Positions 7,712 to 16,193 of a stretch of DNA of 64,000 nucleotides are shown here, piece after piece. The notes under the pieces are model-generated. The model did not search any database and was not told where the DNA came from. It saw only the letters and a program-made list of their open reading frames with translations. Location: the NCBI RefSeq assembly GCF_002117915.1, contig NZ_BDJB01000008.1, positions 124,001 to 188,000 of the forward strand. Direction: 5' to 3'. Origin of the DNA: Sphingomonas sp. TZW2008. Lineage in GTDB: Bacteria; Pseudomonadota; Alphaproteobacteria; Sphingomonadales; Sphingomonadaceae. Positions within the stretch are counted from its first letter, which is position 1. Each line of letters opens with the position of its first letter. The position numbers and the translations under genes were made by a program.

Positions 7712-9124
7712 ATGGCAATGATCACGCGCCTCCCGCTCGCCGCACTCCTTCTCGCCACCGCCGCCCCGGCGCTCGCGCAGCGCGCCGCCCCGCCCCCGCC
7801 CGCGCCGGTCGATCCGCAGGTCGCAGCGCTGCGCGATGCGGCGCTCGGGGATACCGTCGCCTATGACATCGTCGAGGGCATGACGACCGAGGTCGGCCAG
7901 CGGCTTGCCGGCACCGAGGCGGAAGCGCGCGCGCGGCGCTGGAGCGAAGCGAAGCTGAAGGCGCTTGGTTTCAGCAACGTGCGGATCGAGACGTATCGAA
8001 TGCCGGTATGGGTCCGCGGCGAGGAACGCGGCGAGATCGTCGCGCCCTTCCCGCAGAAGCTGCATCTCGCCGCGCTCGGCAATTCGGGCGCAACCCCCGC
8101 CAAGGGAATCGACGCCGACGTCGTGATCTTCCCCACCTACGGCGATCTCGCCGCGGCACCCGACGGCAGCCTGAAAGGCAAGATCGCCTATGTCGGCAAT
8201 GCGATGATGAAGACGCAGGACGGCTCGAGCTACGGCCAGGAAGGCGTGGCGCGCTTCGCAGGTCCGGCGCTGGCGGCCCGCAAGGGCGCCGCCGCGATCG
8301 TCATCCGCTCGATCGGCACCGACACGCATCGCCTGCCGCACACCGGCACGACGAACTTCCCCGACGGTACCGCTGCGATCCCCGCGGCGGCGCTCTCCGT
8401 TCCCGACGCCAAGTTGCTCGAAGCGATGGCGCGCCGCGGGCAGCCGATCCGCATGAAGCTCGTGTTGACGCCGCGCCAGGTAGGCGAGCAGGAATCGGGC
8501 AATGTCATCGCCGAGGTACCGGGCACCGATCCGAATGCCGGCATCGTCCTCGTCGGCGGCCATCTCGACAGCTGGGATCTCGCCACCGGTGCGATCGACG
8601 ACGCGAGTGGGGTCGCGATTACCGCCGCCGCTGCGAAACGCATCCTAGACAGTGGCAAGCGTCCACGTCGCACGATCCGCGTGGTATGGTTCGGCGCGGA
8701 GGAAGTCGGTGGTTTCGGCGGACGCGACTATGCGGCGAAGCACGGGAGCGAGCGGCACGCCCTCGCCGCCGAGAGCGACTTCGGCGCCGATCGCGTCTGG
8801 AGGTTTGAAACGACGCTGCCCGAGACCGCGGGCGCGGTCAGCGATCGCCTCGCCTCCGCGCTCGCGCCGCTTGGGATCGTGCGCGGGACGGGACGCGCGG
8901 GCGACGGGTCGGACATTGCCCCGGTGATCGCGCTGGGCGTTGCTGGCGTCGATCTCAACCAGTCGGGGCTCGACTATTTCGATACGCATCATACCCCCGA
9001 CGACACGCTTGATCGCGTCGATCCGGACAAGCTGCGGCAGAACGTTGCTGCGTGGACAACGATGCTCGCGATCGTCGCCGATGCGCCCGAGGAAATCGGC
9101 CCAGTGGTGCGTCCGGCGCGCTAG
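7712..9124 (+). CDS. Secreted M28-family zinc peptidase (carboxypeptidase Q-like)
   Basis: A 470-residue exported enzyme with a signal peptide (LPLAALLLATAAPALAQ). An inserted PA-like segment at about residues 115-260 is followed by the M28 catalytic domain. Metal ligands and the catalytic base are visible: H284 and D286 (GGHLDSWD), D297 (GAIDDASG), E330/E331 (FGAEEVGG) and the distal His in DTHHTPDDTLD. It resembles bacterial homologues of plasma glutamate carboxypeptidase, so it probably removes residues from periplasmic peptides. It is divergent from ettA across a 97-bp gap. Confidence 0.9.
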   Translation: MAMITRLPLAALLLATAAPALAQRAAPPPPAPVDPQVAALRDAALGDTVAYDIVEGMTTEVGQRLAGTEAEARARRWSEAKLKALGFSNVRIETYRMPVWVRGEERGEIVAPFPQKLHLAALGNSGATPAKGIDADVVIFPTYGDLAAAPDGSLKGKIAYVGNAMMKTQDGSSYGQEGVARFAGPALAARKGAAAIVIRSIGTDTHRLPHTGTTNFPDGTAAIPAAALSVPDAKLLEAMARRGQPIRMKLVLTPRQVGEQESGNVIAEVPGTDPNAGIVLVGGHLDSWDLATGAIDDASGVAITAAAAKRILDSGKRPRRTIRVVWFGAEEVGGFGGRDYAAKHGSERHALAAESDFGADRVWRFETTLPETAGAVSDRLASALAPLGIVRGTGRAGDGSDIAPVIALGVAGVDLNQSGLDYFDTHHTPDDTLDRVDPDKLRQNVAAWTTMLAIVADAPEEIGPVVRPAR

Positions 9125-9253
9125 TTCGGTTCGTCGCGAACCTTGCTGGCAGATGAATTTCCCGATTGACCCACCAAAATGCTGCGGTATTTGCCGGGGC
9201 TCGCGACGGCACAGGGTCGGCTGCGAAACGAATATATGCTTGGGAGCATTCGA

Positions 9254-9520
9254 ATGAAGAAGATCGTTCTGATCGCTGCCGCCGCCGGCCTGATGTCCGT
9301 GGCTGCTTGCTCGAAGTCGCCGGAGGCGGCCGCTGTCGAGAACAACGCGGACATGATGGCCGACAACATGGAAATGATGGCGGACAACCTCGAGGACATG
9401 GCTGACAACTCGAGCAACGGCATGGCCGCTGCTGGTCTTGAGAACGCCGCCGACAACCTCGAAGACGCAGCGGACAACGTCCGTGACGTCGCCGAGGAGA
9501 AGGCCGACAACATGCAGTAA
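9254..9520 (+). CDS. Small heptad-repeat lipoprotein
   Basis: An 88-residue protein starting at ATG 9254, with GGGAG at 9242-9246 as a ribosome-binding site. The lipobox SVAAC gives a predicted lipidated Cys at residue 20. The mature part is acidic and strikingly periodic: ADN recurs at 7-residue spacing (MADNMEMMADNLEDMADN, then AADNLEDAADN), as in a helical coiled coil. No known domain is recognised. Its size, lipidation and heptads are reminiscent of Lpp-type envelope proteins, but it lacks the C-terminal Lys used for peptidoglycan linkage. The function is unknown. A terminator follows at once. Confidence 0.85.
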   Translation: MKKIVLIAAAAGLMSVAACSKSPEAAAVENNADMMADNMEMMADNLEDMADNSSNGMAAAGLENAADNLEDAADNVRDVAEEKADNMQ

Positions 9521-9560
9521 GCCTTTCGGGCCTTCGGGCTCGTGGCTTGATGCAAAGAAC

Positions 9561-9595
9561 AGGGCGTTCCCAGGTAGGGAGCGCCCTTTTCTTTT
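9561..9595 (+). terminator. Rho-independent terminator after the small lipoprotein gene
   Basis: Stem GGGCGTTCCC (9562-9571) pairs with GGGAGCGCCC (9577-9586) with one G-U pair and a 5-base loop, followed by TTTTCTTTT. It sits 41 bases after the stop codon. Confidence 0.88.
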
Positions 9596-9657
9596 GCCTA
9601 CCGGGTACCGTTGCCATTGCGACCGATCGACACAGCCTTTAGGCACCGCGCACGCGG

Positions 9658-9731
9658 GGGCCTGTAGCTCAATTGGTTAGAGCTGGCCGCTCATAACGGC
9701 TAGGTTGCGGGTTCAAGTCCTGCCGGGCCCA
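9658..9731 (+). tRNA. tRNA with CAT anticodon, probably tRNA-Ile2 (lysidine type)
   Basis: A full cloverleaf can be drawn: acceptor GGGCCTG/CGGGCCC, D stem GCTC/GAGC, anticodon stem GGCCG/CGGCT with loop CTCATAA (anticodon at 9692-9694), T arm GCGGG-TTCAAGT-CCTGC and discriminator A. CCA is not encoded in full. The acceptor pairs C4-G69 and C5-G68 are those used by TilS to pick the CAU isoleucine tRNA over elongator Met. The initiator is excluded by the absence of the GGG/CCC anticodon stem. Elongator tRNA-Met remains an alternative. Confidence 0.9.
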
Positions 9732-9781
9732 CCGCGTATCGCTTGCAAGGTAGTGCGCGACCGCCTACCGCACGCCGGCGT

Positions 9782-9858
<77 letters not shown>

Positions 9859-9873
9859 CTTTGTTTCCCCAGC

Positions 9874-10896
9874 CTATCGCGCGATTGTTTGATCGACTTC
9901 GGCGATCAGGGCGTCTGGGGTCGTAGGCGCGACGCCTAGTTCGTCGAGCAGGTCGAGCATCACGTCCCACCAGCGGTGAAAGCGCGCAAGATCGTGCGCA
10001 TCGCGGACGTATGGCGTGTTGCCGGGAGCGAGACTGGGCGAGTGGAACGCGAGGTTAAGAAGGCGAGTTCCCTCGCCCATCGCGGTGCGCACGGCCTCGC
10101 ACGCCTCGGTGATAGATACGCCTTCCGGCGATAGCGGCACACGTGACAGCAACCCCGTTCGAGCGAGTACGCCACGCCCGTGCGGGATCGCACCAACCAA
10201 CCGATGGAGGGGGCCCCCTGCCCGACGTAGCGCGCCGGTATAGACCGTCGTCAGCGGCACCTCGATGATGGCGCCCCCCGGACCGGCACGGAAGGCATCC
10301 GGCCCAATCCGCGAGAAATCCGCGCCGCCTGCCGGACGATAATCGTGCCGCGCTCGCATCGTCGTGTCGAGCCGGTAGCCGCGCTCGTACAGCAGCCGCA
10401 GCGTGTCGCGGCCCAGTCCATAGCGACCCGATCGAAACGCCACCGGCGCCCGACCGAACGTCGCCGAAATTGCAGATGTCAGCGCATCGATTTTCGCCGC
10501 CTCGAGGGTTACCGGAAGGTTGCCGGCATAGGAGCTGTGCACCGATACGAGCTCGTCGTGCGGCGGATTGACCCAAGCGTGCAGCTGCGCCCCGATCGAT
10601 CCCGAACCATCGGCGACCATTGCCTTGAGGATCGCAGCGGACGCTTGGTCGACGACGACGGGATAGTCGCAGAGGTAGCAGGGAAAGACACCGCGTTCGG
10701 CGAAGCGCTGGTGCATAGCGGGCAGCGCCGCGATCGCCGTCACCGATCTGGCGGCGCGTGCGAACGGCGCAGACCAGTCAAATTCCTCTTCCGTGTCGAC
10801 GAAGACGATGAACCGGGCGCCGCTCTCTTCAGGCCAGCGGATCAACTGGTCCGGCGCGGGGGGTGGCACGCACCAGCCATGAGAGCCCGCCGCCAC
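9874..10896 (-). CDS. WalW-like polysaccharide deacetylase family protein
   Basis: A 340-residue protein with a GTG start at 10896. It resembles the polysaccharide-deacetylase superfamily proteins called WalW in sphingomonads: an Asp-rich opening FIVFVDTEEEFDW, a conserved GAQLHAWVNPP segment, FRSGRYGLG in the middle and a late LAFHSPSL. These fit NodB-fold metal-site positions (D-D/E, H, H). No signal peptide is obvious, so it may act on nucleotide- or lipid-linked sugars in the cytoplasm. It starts two bases after the upstream histidine-kinase-like gene stops, so the two are surely cotranscribed. The substrate is unknown. Confidence 0.75.
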   Translation of the reverse strand: MAAGSHGWCVPPPAPDQLIRWPEESGARFIVFVDTEEEFDWSAPFARAARSVTAIAALPAMHQRFAERGVFPCYLCDYPVVVDQASAAILKAMVADGSGSIGAQLHAWVNPPHDELVSVHSSYAGNLPVTLEAAKIDALTSAISATFGRAPVAFRSGRYGLGRDTLRLLYERGYRLDTTMRARHDYRPAGGADFSRIGPDAFRAGPGGAIIEVPLTTVYTGALRRAGGPLHRLVGAIPHGRGVLARTGLLSRVPLSPEGVSITEACEAVRTAMGEGTRLLNLAFHSPSLAPGNTPYVRDAHDLARFHRWWDVMLDLLDELGVAPTTPDALIAEVDQTIAR

Positions 10897-10898
10897 CG

Positions 10899-12617
10899 TC
10901 AGTTCGTCGACGCCTGCCCCACCGCGTCAGCCGACGCCGCCGGCAACGCCACGCGCACGTGCCCGTCGGGGAACGACAGCGTGCCTCCGAGCTCCGCCGC
11001 CAGATTACGAACTAGGCGAAGCGCGAAACCGGTGCCGAGCAGCGGCTTGCCGGGAAGGTCGTTCTCCAGCTCGGCGTCGAGGCGAAGCAGCGCATCCTCA
11101 GGCAACGCCGCCAACGCGCGTGGCCGGCTGATCGTGACGGCGATGCGGTCGCCGGCACGATCGGCTGACAGTGCTACCGTCTCCTGCCCTTGCGCGGCGG
11201 AGACGATCGTGGCGAGCAGGCGAGCGAACAGACGTTCGGTCGCGCGGTCGTCGCAGGCAAAAGAAAGCTGCGGGTCGACCACTCCGAGCGCAATGCCGCA
11301 GCCGCGAACCTCGGCAAGTGTCGAAAGCTCACCCACCGCGCGCGACAGCAGGCCGGACACGGAAACGACGCCGGGCCGCAGCTCCAGCGCATGCCCATCG
11401 ATTCGTGCGGCAAGGTCGAGGTCCTCAATCGCGGCAACGAGATCGGCGGCCTGCGCGCGGATCGCCGCCGCGCGCTCGCGGTACGCGGGCGCCACCGGCC
11501 CGAGCAACTGCGCCTCGATCAGCTCGGAAAACCCCGCGATTGCATTGGTCGGCGTGCGTAGTTCGTGCACCAGCCGTCGCAACCCTTCCGATTGCCCGCT
11601 CCCGGATGGCCGTACCGCGCTCTCGTCGACACGCGGTCGCCGCCCGCCGCCGCGATAGCCCAGGAAACGTCCGCCGATGGGATCGAACATCGGAACCGCC
11701 GAAATCCGCCAGTCGCCGGCAATCGCCGACGCGCCGGGCAGCGTCAGCCGCGCGTCGGTGAAGGCGGTACGGCGGCGGAACGCACCGATAACGACCCCGT
11801 CGACCGGTGCCGCGCCCTCCCCATCGGCGCGCGCGATCGACAGGCCGATCACCGCGCCGCGCGGGGCCGCGTCGGTCCATGACACGAGGCCGGCGGCGTC
11901 GGTCTCGAAGCGGAAGGTGTCGATCCGCTCCGGCGTCGCGACCGGCGTCGGCGTTCCGCGCGCGCGCTGGAAAGTCGCGATGCGATCGACCAGATCGGCG
12001 ATCTCGAACCCGGCCGGCTCCGGCACGGGCTCGGCGCGTGCGGCGCGGCGGGCGAGCGCGACGACCGGGAGCGCGTCGGTCAGCATCCCGACCGGCTTAA
12101 ACGGACCGGTACCGACCGGGGGCGGCACCGGGCAATCGATCGGCGGCGACGGCGGCGCGTCGGGCGCGGTGTCTGCGGCCGGTGGTGCATCGAAGCCGAT
12201 CGTGAAGTCCGTCGAGCCGAAGCTTTCCAGCCCGCGCGCCACCACCGGATCGAGATCGCCTCGGTTGCGCAGCGTCGCGCGGCCGACCGGCCCGAGTGTC
12301 GGCAGCAGCGCGATCCAGTCGGCGGCCGGCAGCCGCGCCGCGCGCAGCGCCGCCGTCGCAATCGCTGGTTCGTCCTCGGCAAGCAGCGCGACGAGACCAA
12401 CCGGCGGCCGTGCCAGTGCAAGTCCCCGTGCGACGGCGGCACGGACCGCGGGGGGAACCTGCGGGCGCAACGTCCGCAGGCGATCCAGCGTTTCAGCATC
12501 GGCAGCGGCGCGACCGCGCGCGATCAGGTCGACCAATTGGCGGAACGTCGCCTGTGCCCCGAATGCGGTGGAGGCATCGGCGGCGAGGACGGTATTGAGA
12601 CTGTCGTCGAACCGCAC
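10899..12617 (-). CDS. Histidine-kinase-like protein with degenerate ATP-binding domain
   Basis: About 572 residues from the GTG at 12617, where the conserved-looking VRFDDSLNTVLAADAS begins; the frame is open to an ATG at 12713. An alpha-helical N-terminal region (about residues 10-140) with repeated short helices is followed by a Pro-rich linker. A PAS-like region (about 235-325) and a HisKA helix with phospho-acceptor His351 in RRLVHELRTPTNAI come next. The C-terminal HATPase-like region keeps a GTGFALRLV (G2-like) motif. It lacks a recognisable N-box Asn and the DxGxG G1 box. It may be a pseudokinase or phosphatase. Cotranscribed with the WalW-like gene. Confidence 0.8.
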   Translation of the reverse strand: MRFDDSLNTVLAADASTAFGAQATFRQLVDLIARGRAAADAETLDRLRTLRPQVPPAVRAAVARGLALARPPVGLVALLAEDEPAIATAALRAARLPAADWIALLPTLGPVGRATLRNRGDLDPVVARGLESFGSTDFTIGFDAPPAADTAPDAPPSPPIDCPVPPPVGTGPFKPVGMLTDALPVVALARRAARAEPVPEPAGFEIADLVDRIATFQRARGTPTPVATPERIDTFRFETDAAGLVSWTDAAPRGAVIGLSIARADGEGAAPVDGVVIGAFRRRTAFTDARLTLPGASAIAGDWRISAVPMFDPIGGRFLGYRGGGRRPRVDESAVRPSGSGQSEGLRRLVHELRTPTNAIAGFSELIEAQLLGPVAPAYRERAAAIRAQAADLVAAIEDLDLAARIDGHALELRPGVVSVSGLLSRAVGELSTLAEVRGCGIALGVVDPQLSFACDDRATERLFARLLATIVSAAQGQETVALSADRAGDRIAVTISRPRALAALPEDALLRLDAELENDLPGKPLLGTGFALRLVRNLAAELGGTLSFPDGHVRVALPAASADAVGQASTN

Positions 12618-12689
12618 GCCGCGCCCTCGTCGGGCCCACGATCCATTCGCGCCCTGCGTTCCCATAACGCGGCGGAGGCAGGCCGGAAA

Positions 12690-12751
12690 CAGCGCAATTC
12701 GCGCACGTCGCATTGTGGGACAATTGCGTTTGCGCGCAATTATCCTATGGT
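12690..12751. promoter_or_regulatory. Repeated GCGCAATT motifs in the divergent lrp/histidine-kinase region
   Basis: GCGCAATT occurs at 12692-12699 and 12734-12741, 42 bp apart (about four helical turns). An inverted copy, AATTGCG, lies at 12722-12728. A weak promoter TTGCGT-N16-TATGGT (12724-12751) points towards the Lrp gene. Lrp/AsnC proteins usually bind such AT-centred, helically phased dyads and autoregulate, so this is a candidate operator. Confidence 0.4.
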
Positions 12752-12793
12752 CCTGCGCATGTTAGTGGTTACGATGATGCGTCGGATCGATTG

Positions 12794-13264
12794 ATGGCGC
12801 TGGACAAGATCGATCGCCAGATACTGGCGCTACTGCAAGATGACGGCCGCATGACCAACGTCGACCTCGCCGAGCGTGTTGGTTTGACGGCGCCGCCGTG
12901 CCTTCGCCGCGTGCGCTCGCTCGAGCAGGCGGGCGTCATCCGCGGCTACCACGCAGTGTGCGACCCGGCTTTGCTTGGTTTTCCCATCACCGTGTTCGCG
13001 ATGGTCAGCCTGCGCAGCCAGGCGGAACACGATCTCGCGCTGTTCGAACGCCATGTGGCCGGCATCCCCGAAGTCCGCGAATGCCACATGCTCAATGGCG
13101 AGATCGACTTCATCCTTAAGATCGTCGCCCCCGATCTTGAAACGTTCCAACGCATCCTGACGACGCATCTCACCGCGGCGCCGAACGTCGCAAGCGTCAA
13201 ATCGTCGCTGACGATCCGCACCGCGAAGATGGCGCCGGGCGTTCCGATCGACGATGCGGCGTGA
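12794..13264 (+). CDS. Lrp/AsnC family transcriptional regulator
   Basis: A 156-residue protein with the standard two-domain layout. An N-terminal winged HTH (LDKIDRQILALLQDDGRMTN, then LAERVGLTAPPCLRRVRSLE) is followed by the RAM ligand-binding domain (FPITVFAMVSLRSQ through ECHMLNGEIDFILKI). Members bind amino acids and form octamers or larger that wrap DNA. The ATG at 12794 gives the canonical length. Divergent from the histidine-kinase-like/WalW-like pair, so it may control them as well as itself. The effector is not deducible. Confidence 0.92.
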   Translation: MALDKIDRQILALLQDDGRMTNVDLAERVGLTAPPCLRRVRSLEQAGVIRGYHAVCDPALLGFPITVFAMVSLRSQAEHDLALFERHVAGIPEVRECHMLNGEIDFILKIVAPDLETFQRILTTHLTAAPNVASVKSSLTIRTAKMAPGVPIDDAA

Positions 13265-13294
13265 GGCTGGCCGCGACCGGAACCGCCCCGGCGA

Positions 13295-14308
13295 TCAGAA
13301 CAGCAATGTGAGCGCGTAGAAACCTGCCCCGACGATTGCGGAGGCGGGGATGGTGATGATCCACGCAACCACCACGTTGCTCGCCGTTCCCCAGCGGACC
13401 GCAGAGGTGCGCCGTGCAACGCCGGCACCGATAATCGCGCCGGTGATCGTGTGCGTCGTCGAGACAGGAATACCCAGCGCCGAGGCGGTGAACAGGACGA
13501 TCGACCCGCCGGTCGACGCGCTGAATCCCTGGTGTTGCGACAATTTGGTGATCCGCGAGCCCATCGTCTCGATGATCTTCCACCCGCCCGACAGCGTGCC
13601 AAGCGAGATGGCGACGTAGCAGCTGATCGCCACCCAGTGCGGCACCTCGAACTCGCCGCTCAAATAGCCGGTCGAGTAGAGCAGCACGGTGATGATCCCC
13701 ATCGTCTTCTGCGCGTCGTTCAACCCGTGGCTGAGCGAATAGGCCGCCGACGAGATCAAGTGCAGCACGCGAAAGCGCCGGTCGGCCTGCCGCACGGTCG
13801 CACGGCGCAGAGCCCAGCTGCTCGCCAGCATCACCATCATGGCGAGGATCATGCCGAGCGTCGGCGACACGACGATCGCGAGCAGCGTCTTGGTCAGCCC
13901 GCCGATCTGCACGCTGTTGACGCCCGCATGCGTGATCCCGGCGCCGACGAGGCCACCGACGAGCGCGTGGCTCGACGAGGACGGAATGCCCTTCTGCCAC
14001 GTCACCACGTTCCAGAACATCGCCCCTCCCAGCGCGCCGAAGATGACAGCCGGCGTCACGGCGTCCTGGCTGATCAGCCCCTTGCCGATCGTCTCGGCCA
14101 CCGCATGCAGGCTGGGGACCGCGAGCGTGAGGAAATAGGCGGCGAAATTGAAGAAGGCGGCGAAAAGCACCGCCTGGACGGGGGACAATAGCCGCGTCGC
14201 GACGACGGTTGCGATCGAATTGGCGGCGTCGTGCAGTCCGTTGAGGAAGTCGAAGGCCAGGGCGACCGCGATCAGGCCGATCAGCAGCGGTAAGGCGAGT
14301 TCGTGCAT
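13295..14308 (-). CDS. pit: PiT family inorganic phosphate transporter
   Basis: A 337-residue membrane carrier for low-affinity phosphate (or metal-phosphate) symport. Both inverted-repeat signature motifs are present: FDFLNGLHDAANSIATVVATR near the N-terminus and the SHGLNDAQKTMGIITVLL block in the middle, with about ten membrane segments. The DUF47 gene directly upstream (12-bp gap) is its usual regulatory partner. The pair is a well-known two-gene operon in alphaproteobacteria. Confidence 0.93.
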   Translation of the reverse strand: MHELALPLLIGLIAVALAFDFLNGLHDAANSIATVVATRLLSPVQAVLFAAFFNFAAYFLTLAVPSLHAVAETIGKGLISQDAVTPAVIFGALGGAMFWNVVTWQKGIPSSSSHALVGGLVGAGITHAGVNSVQIGGLTKTLLAIVVSPTLGMILAMMVMLASSWALRRATVRQADRRFRVLHLISSAAYSLSHGLNDAQKTMGIITVLLYSTGYLSGEFEVPHWVAISCYVAISLGTLSGGWKIIETMGSRITKLSQHQGFSASTGGSIVLFTASALGIPVSTTHTITGAIIGAGVARRTSAVRWGTASNVVVAWIITIPASAIVGAGFYALTLLF

Positions 14309-14320
14309 GGTGACGCGGGC

Positions 14321-14971
14321 TCAGGCGTGATCGATGACAATGCCATCGATCTCGTTCGCGACATCCTCGAAGGCATCCGAGATCTTCTCGAGATGCTTGT
14401 AGATCTCGCGATCGACGACGAACCGCATCGGATCGCCGCCCGCTTCCTGATGCTTCTCGAACAATCGGCGAAGCCCCTGTTCGTGCAGCTGGTCGACCGC
14501 ACCTTCCAGGTTGACGAGACGCTCGGTCAAGTCGTGGAGCCGCGGGCCGTTGCGCGCGATATCGGGAAGCAGCCGCATCGCCTCCGCACTGACGCCCGCG
14601 GCTTCCAGCATCAGCCGCGCCATTTCATGCATGTCAGGGGCGAAGCTCTGCACGCCGTAGATGCGCACCGCCGTGACCGCGGCGAACATCGCGTCGATCG
14701 CATCATCCATGCGATTGATCAGCCCGCTGATCGCACTGCGATCGAACGGCGTCAGAAACGTGACGCGCACCGTCTGCAGCACGGTGCGCGTGATGTCGTC
14801 CGCCTGGTGCTCGAGGTCCTTCAGCCGCGCGATCAGCGTCTCGGCGTCGGCCTCTCCCGCGAAGATGCGCGTCGTCGTCTCCGCCGCCTGCAGCGTCACC
14901 GCGGCATGGGCGTCGAACAGCTCGAAGAAATTGCCGCGCTTCGGAAGGAGGCGCTGGAACCAGGCAAACAT
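14321..14971 (-). CDS. DUF47 family PhoU-like protein, Pit accessory
   Basis: A 216-residue all-helical protein of the DUF47/PhoU-like family (YkaA-type), beginning MFAWFQRLLPKRGNFFELFDAHA. The conserved LKDLEHQADDITRTVL and FDRSAISGLINRMDDAIDAM segments, rich in Glu and Asp, would bind metals in PhoU-like folds. It lies upstream of pit in the same operon and probably modulates phosphate uptake by it. Confidence 0.9.
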   Translation of the reverse strand: MFAWFQRLLPKRGNFFELFDAHAAVTLQAAETTTRIFAGEADAETLIARLKDLEHQADDITRTVLQTVRVTFLTPFDRSAISGLINRMDDAIDAMFAAVTAVRIYGVQSFAPDMHEMARLMLEAAGVSAEAMRLLPDIARNGPRLHDLTERLVNLEGAVDQLHEQGLRRLFEKHQEAGGDPMRFVVDREIYKHLEKISDAFEDVANEIDGIVIDHA

Positions 14972-14993
14972 CGATGATCCTTATGATTGGCCG

Positions 14994-16193
14994 TTAGCGC
15001 CCGAAACTAGCCGGGGCCGGCGAGACGACGACACTGCTGCCGCCGCGAATTTCCTGAACGTCGAGCGCGCGTTCGGCGACGCCGTCGCGGCCGAAACGGA
15101 ACGCGCCGTCGATCCCTGCATAGCCCTCGCCCGAGCGCAGCCGCGCCTCCGGGAACCGCGCGCCGACGCGCCAGTCGCGCGAGATGCGCGCGGCGAGCAG
15201 CACGGCGTCGTAGCCGAGGCTCGACAGGCGATAGGGCGCAGCGCCGAAGCGTGCGCGATACTTGACCGCATATTGGCGGTAGAGCGTGTTGGAGACGCTG
15301 GCGAACCACGCGCCGTTCAGCGCCGGACGCGCGGCGACGCCGCTGTCGCTGTTCCACAATTCGGTGCCGATCACCCGCGTGTTCGGGCTGGCACGGCGCA
15401 ACAGCGGCACCGCCGTCGCCGCCGTGGCGGCCGAATCGGCGATCAGCACGCCGTCGAACGGCGCATCCTTCGCCATTCGGGTGACGGCCGCGCCGATGCT
15501 GTTGGGCGCGCGATCGTAGGTCTGCAACGCGACGACGCGGCCACCAGCCGATTCGACCGCCCGCAGGAACACCGTCGAGGCGCGCGAGCCGTAGAGCGCA
15601 TTGGGCACCAGCCCGCCGAAATTGGTGACGCCGCGGCTGCGCGCATACGCGACGACGCGCTCGATCGACTGCGACGGCGTATAGCCGAGCAGGTAGACGC
15701 CATCGCCCGCGACACCGACGTCGTTGGAGAAGGAGATCACCGGCACGCTCGCCCGACGCGCGATCGGCGCCACCGCGCGAACGTCATCGGCGAGCAACGG
15801 CCCGAGAATCAGCTGTGCGCCGTCTGCGACCGCGCGCTGCGCAGCCGCAGTCGCGCCGAGCGCGGTATCGTAATTGGTGATGCGGATCTGTTCCGATCGC
15901 GTGTCGAGCAACGCGAGCTGAGTCGCATTGGCGAGGCTCTTGCCGACGCCTGCGTTGGCGCCGGACAGCGGCACAAGCAGCGCGATGCGGTTGCGCGCCG
16001 TATCGCGCGGGATGCCTGCCTCAACGCCGGTATCGGGCCGCGCCACCGGCGGCGGCGCCTGAGACGGGCGCGGTGGCGGCGCCGGGCCGCGCGGCACGAC
16101 GGTCGAGCAGGCCGAGATCAGCAAGGCGCTGACGGGCACGAAGCCACGCGCGATCACCTTCGCCCGTTGCGATACGGTTGCAGCCTCTGCCAT
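14994..16193 (-). CDS. LpoA-like lipoprotein, penicillin-binding protein activator family
   Basis: A 399-residue exported protein. After a hydrophobic segment the lipobox LISAC marks the lipidated Cys at about residue 29. A Pro-rich linker and a type I periplasmic-binding-protein fold (IALLVPLSGANAGVGKSLAN onward) follow, like the C-terminal domain of E. coli LpoA, which activates PBP1A from the outer membrane. E. coli LpoA also has an N-terminal TPR domain that is absent here. The gene is next to rsmI and yraN, as lpoA is in E. coli, which supports the link. Its start codon overlaps that of the divergent rsmI by two bases. Confidence 0.85.
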   Translation of the reverse strand: MAEAATVSQRAKVIARGFVPVSALLISACSTVVPRGPAPPPRPSQAPPPVARPDTGVEAGIPRDTARNRIALLVPLSGANAGVGKSLANATQLALLDTRSEQIRITNYDTALGATAAAQRAVADGAQLILGPLLADDVRAVAPIARRASVPVISFSNDVGVAGDGVYLLGYTPSQSIERVVAYARSRGVTNFGGLVPNALYGSRASTVFLRAVESAGGRVVALQTYDRAPNSIGAAVTRMAKDAPFDGVLIADSAATAATAVPLLRRASPNTRVIGTELWNSDSGVAARPALNGAWFASVSNTLYRQYAVKYRARFGAAPYRLSSLGYDAVLLAARISRDWRVGARFPEARLRSGEGYAGIDGAFRFGRDGVAERALDVQEIRGGSSVVVSPAPASFGR

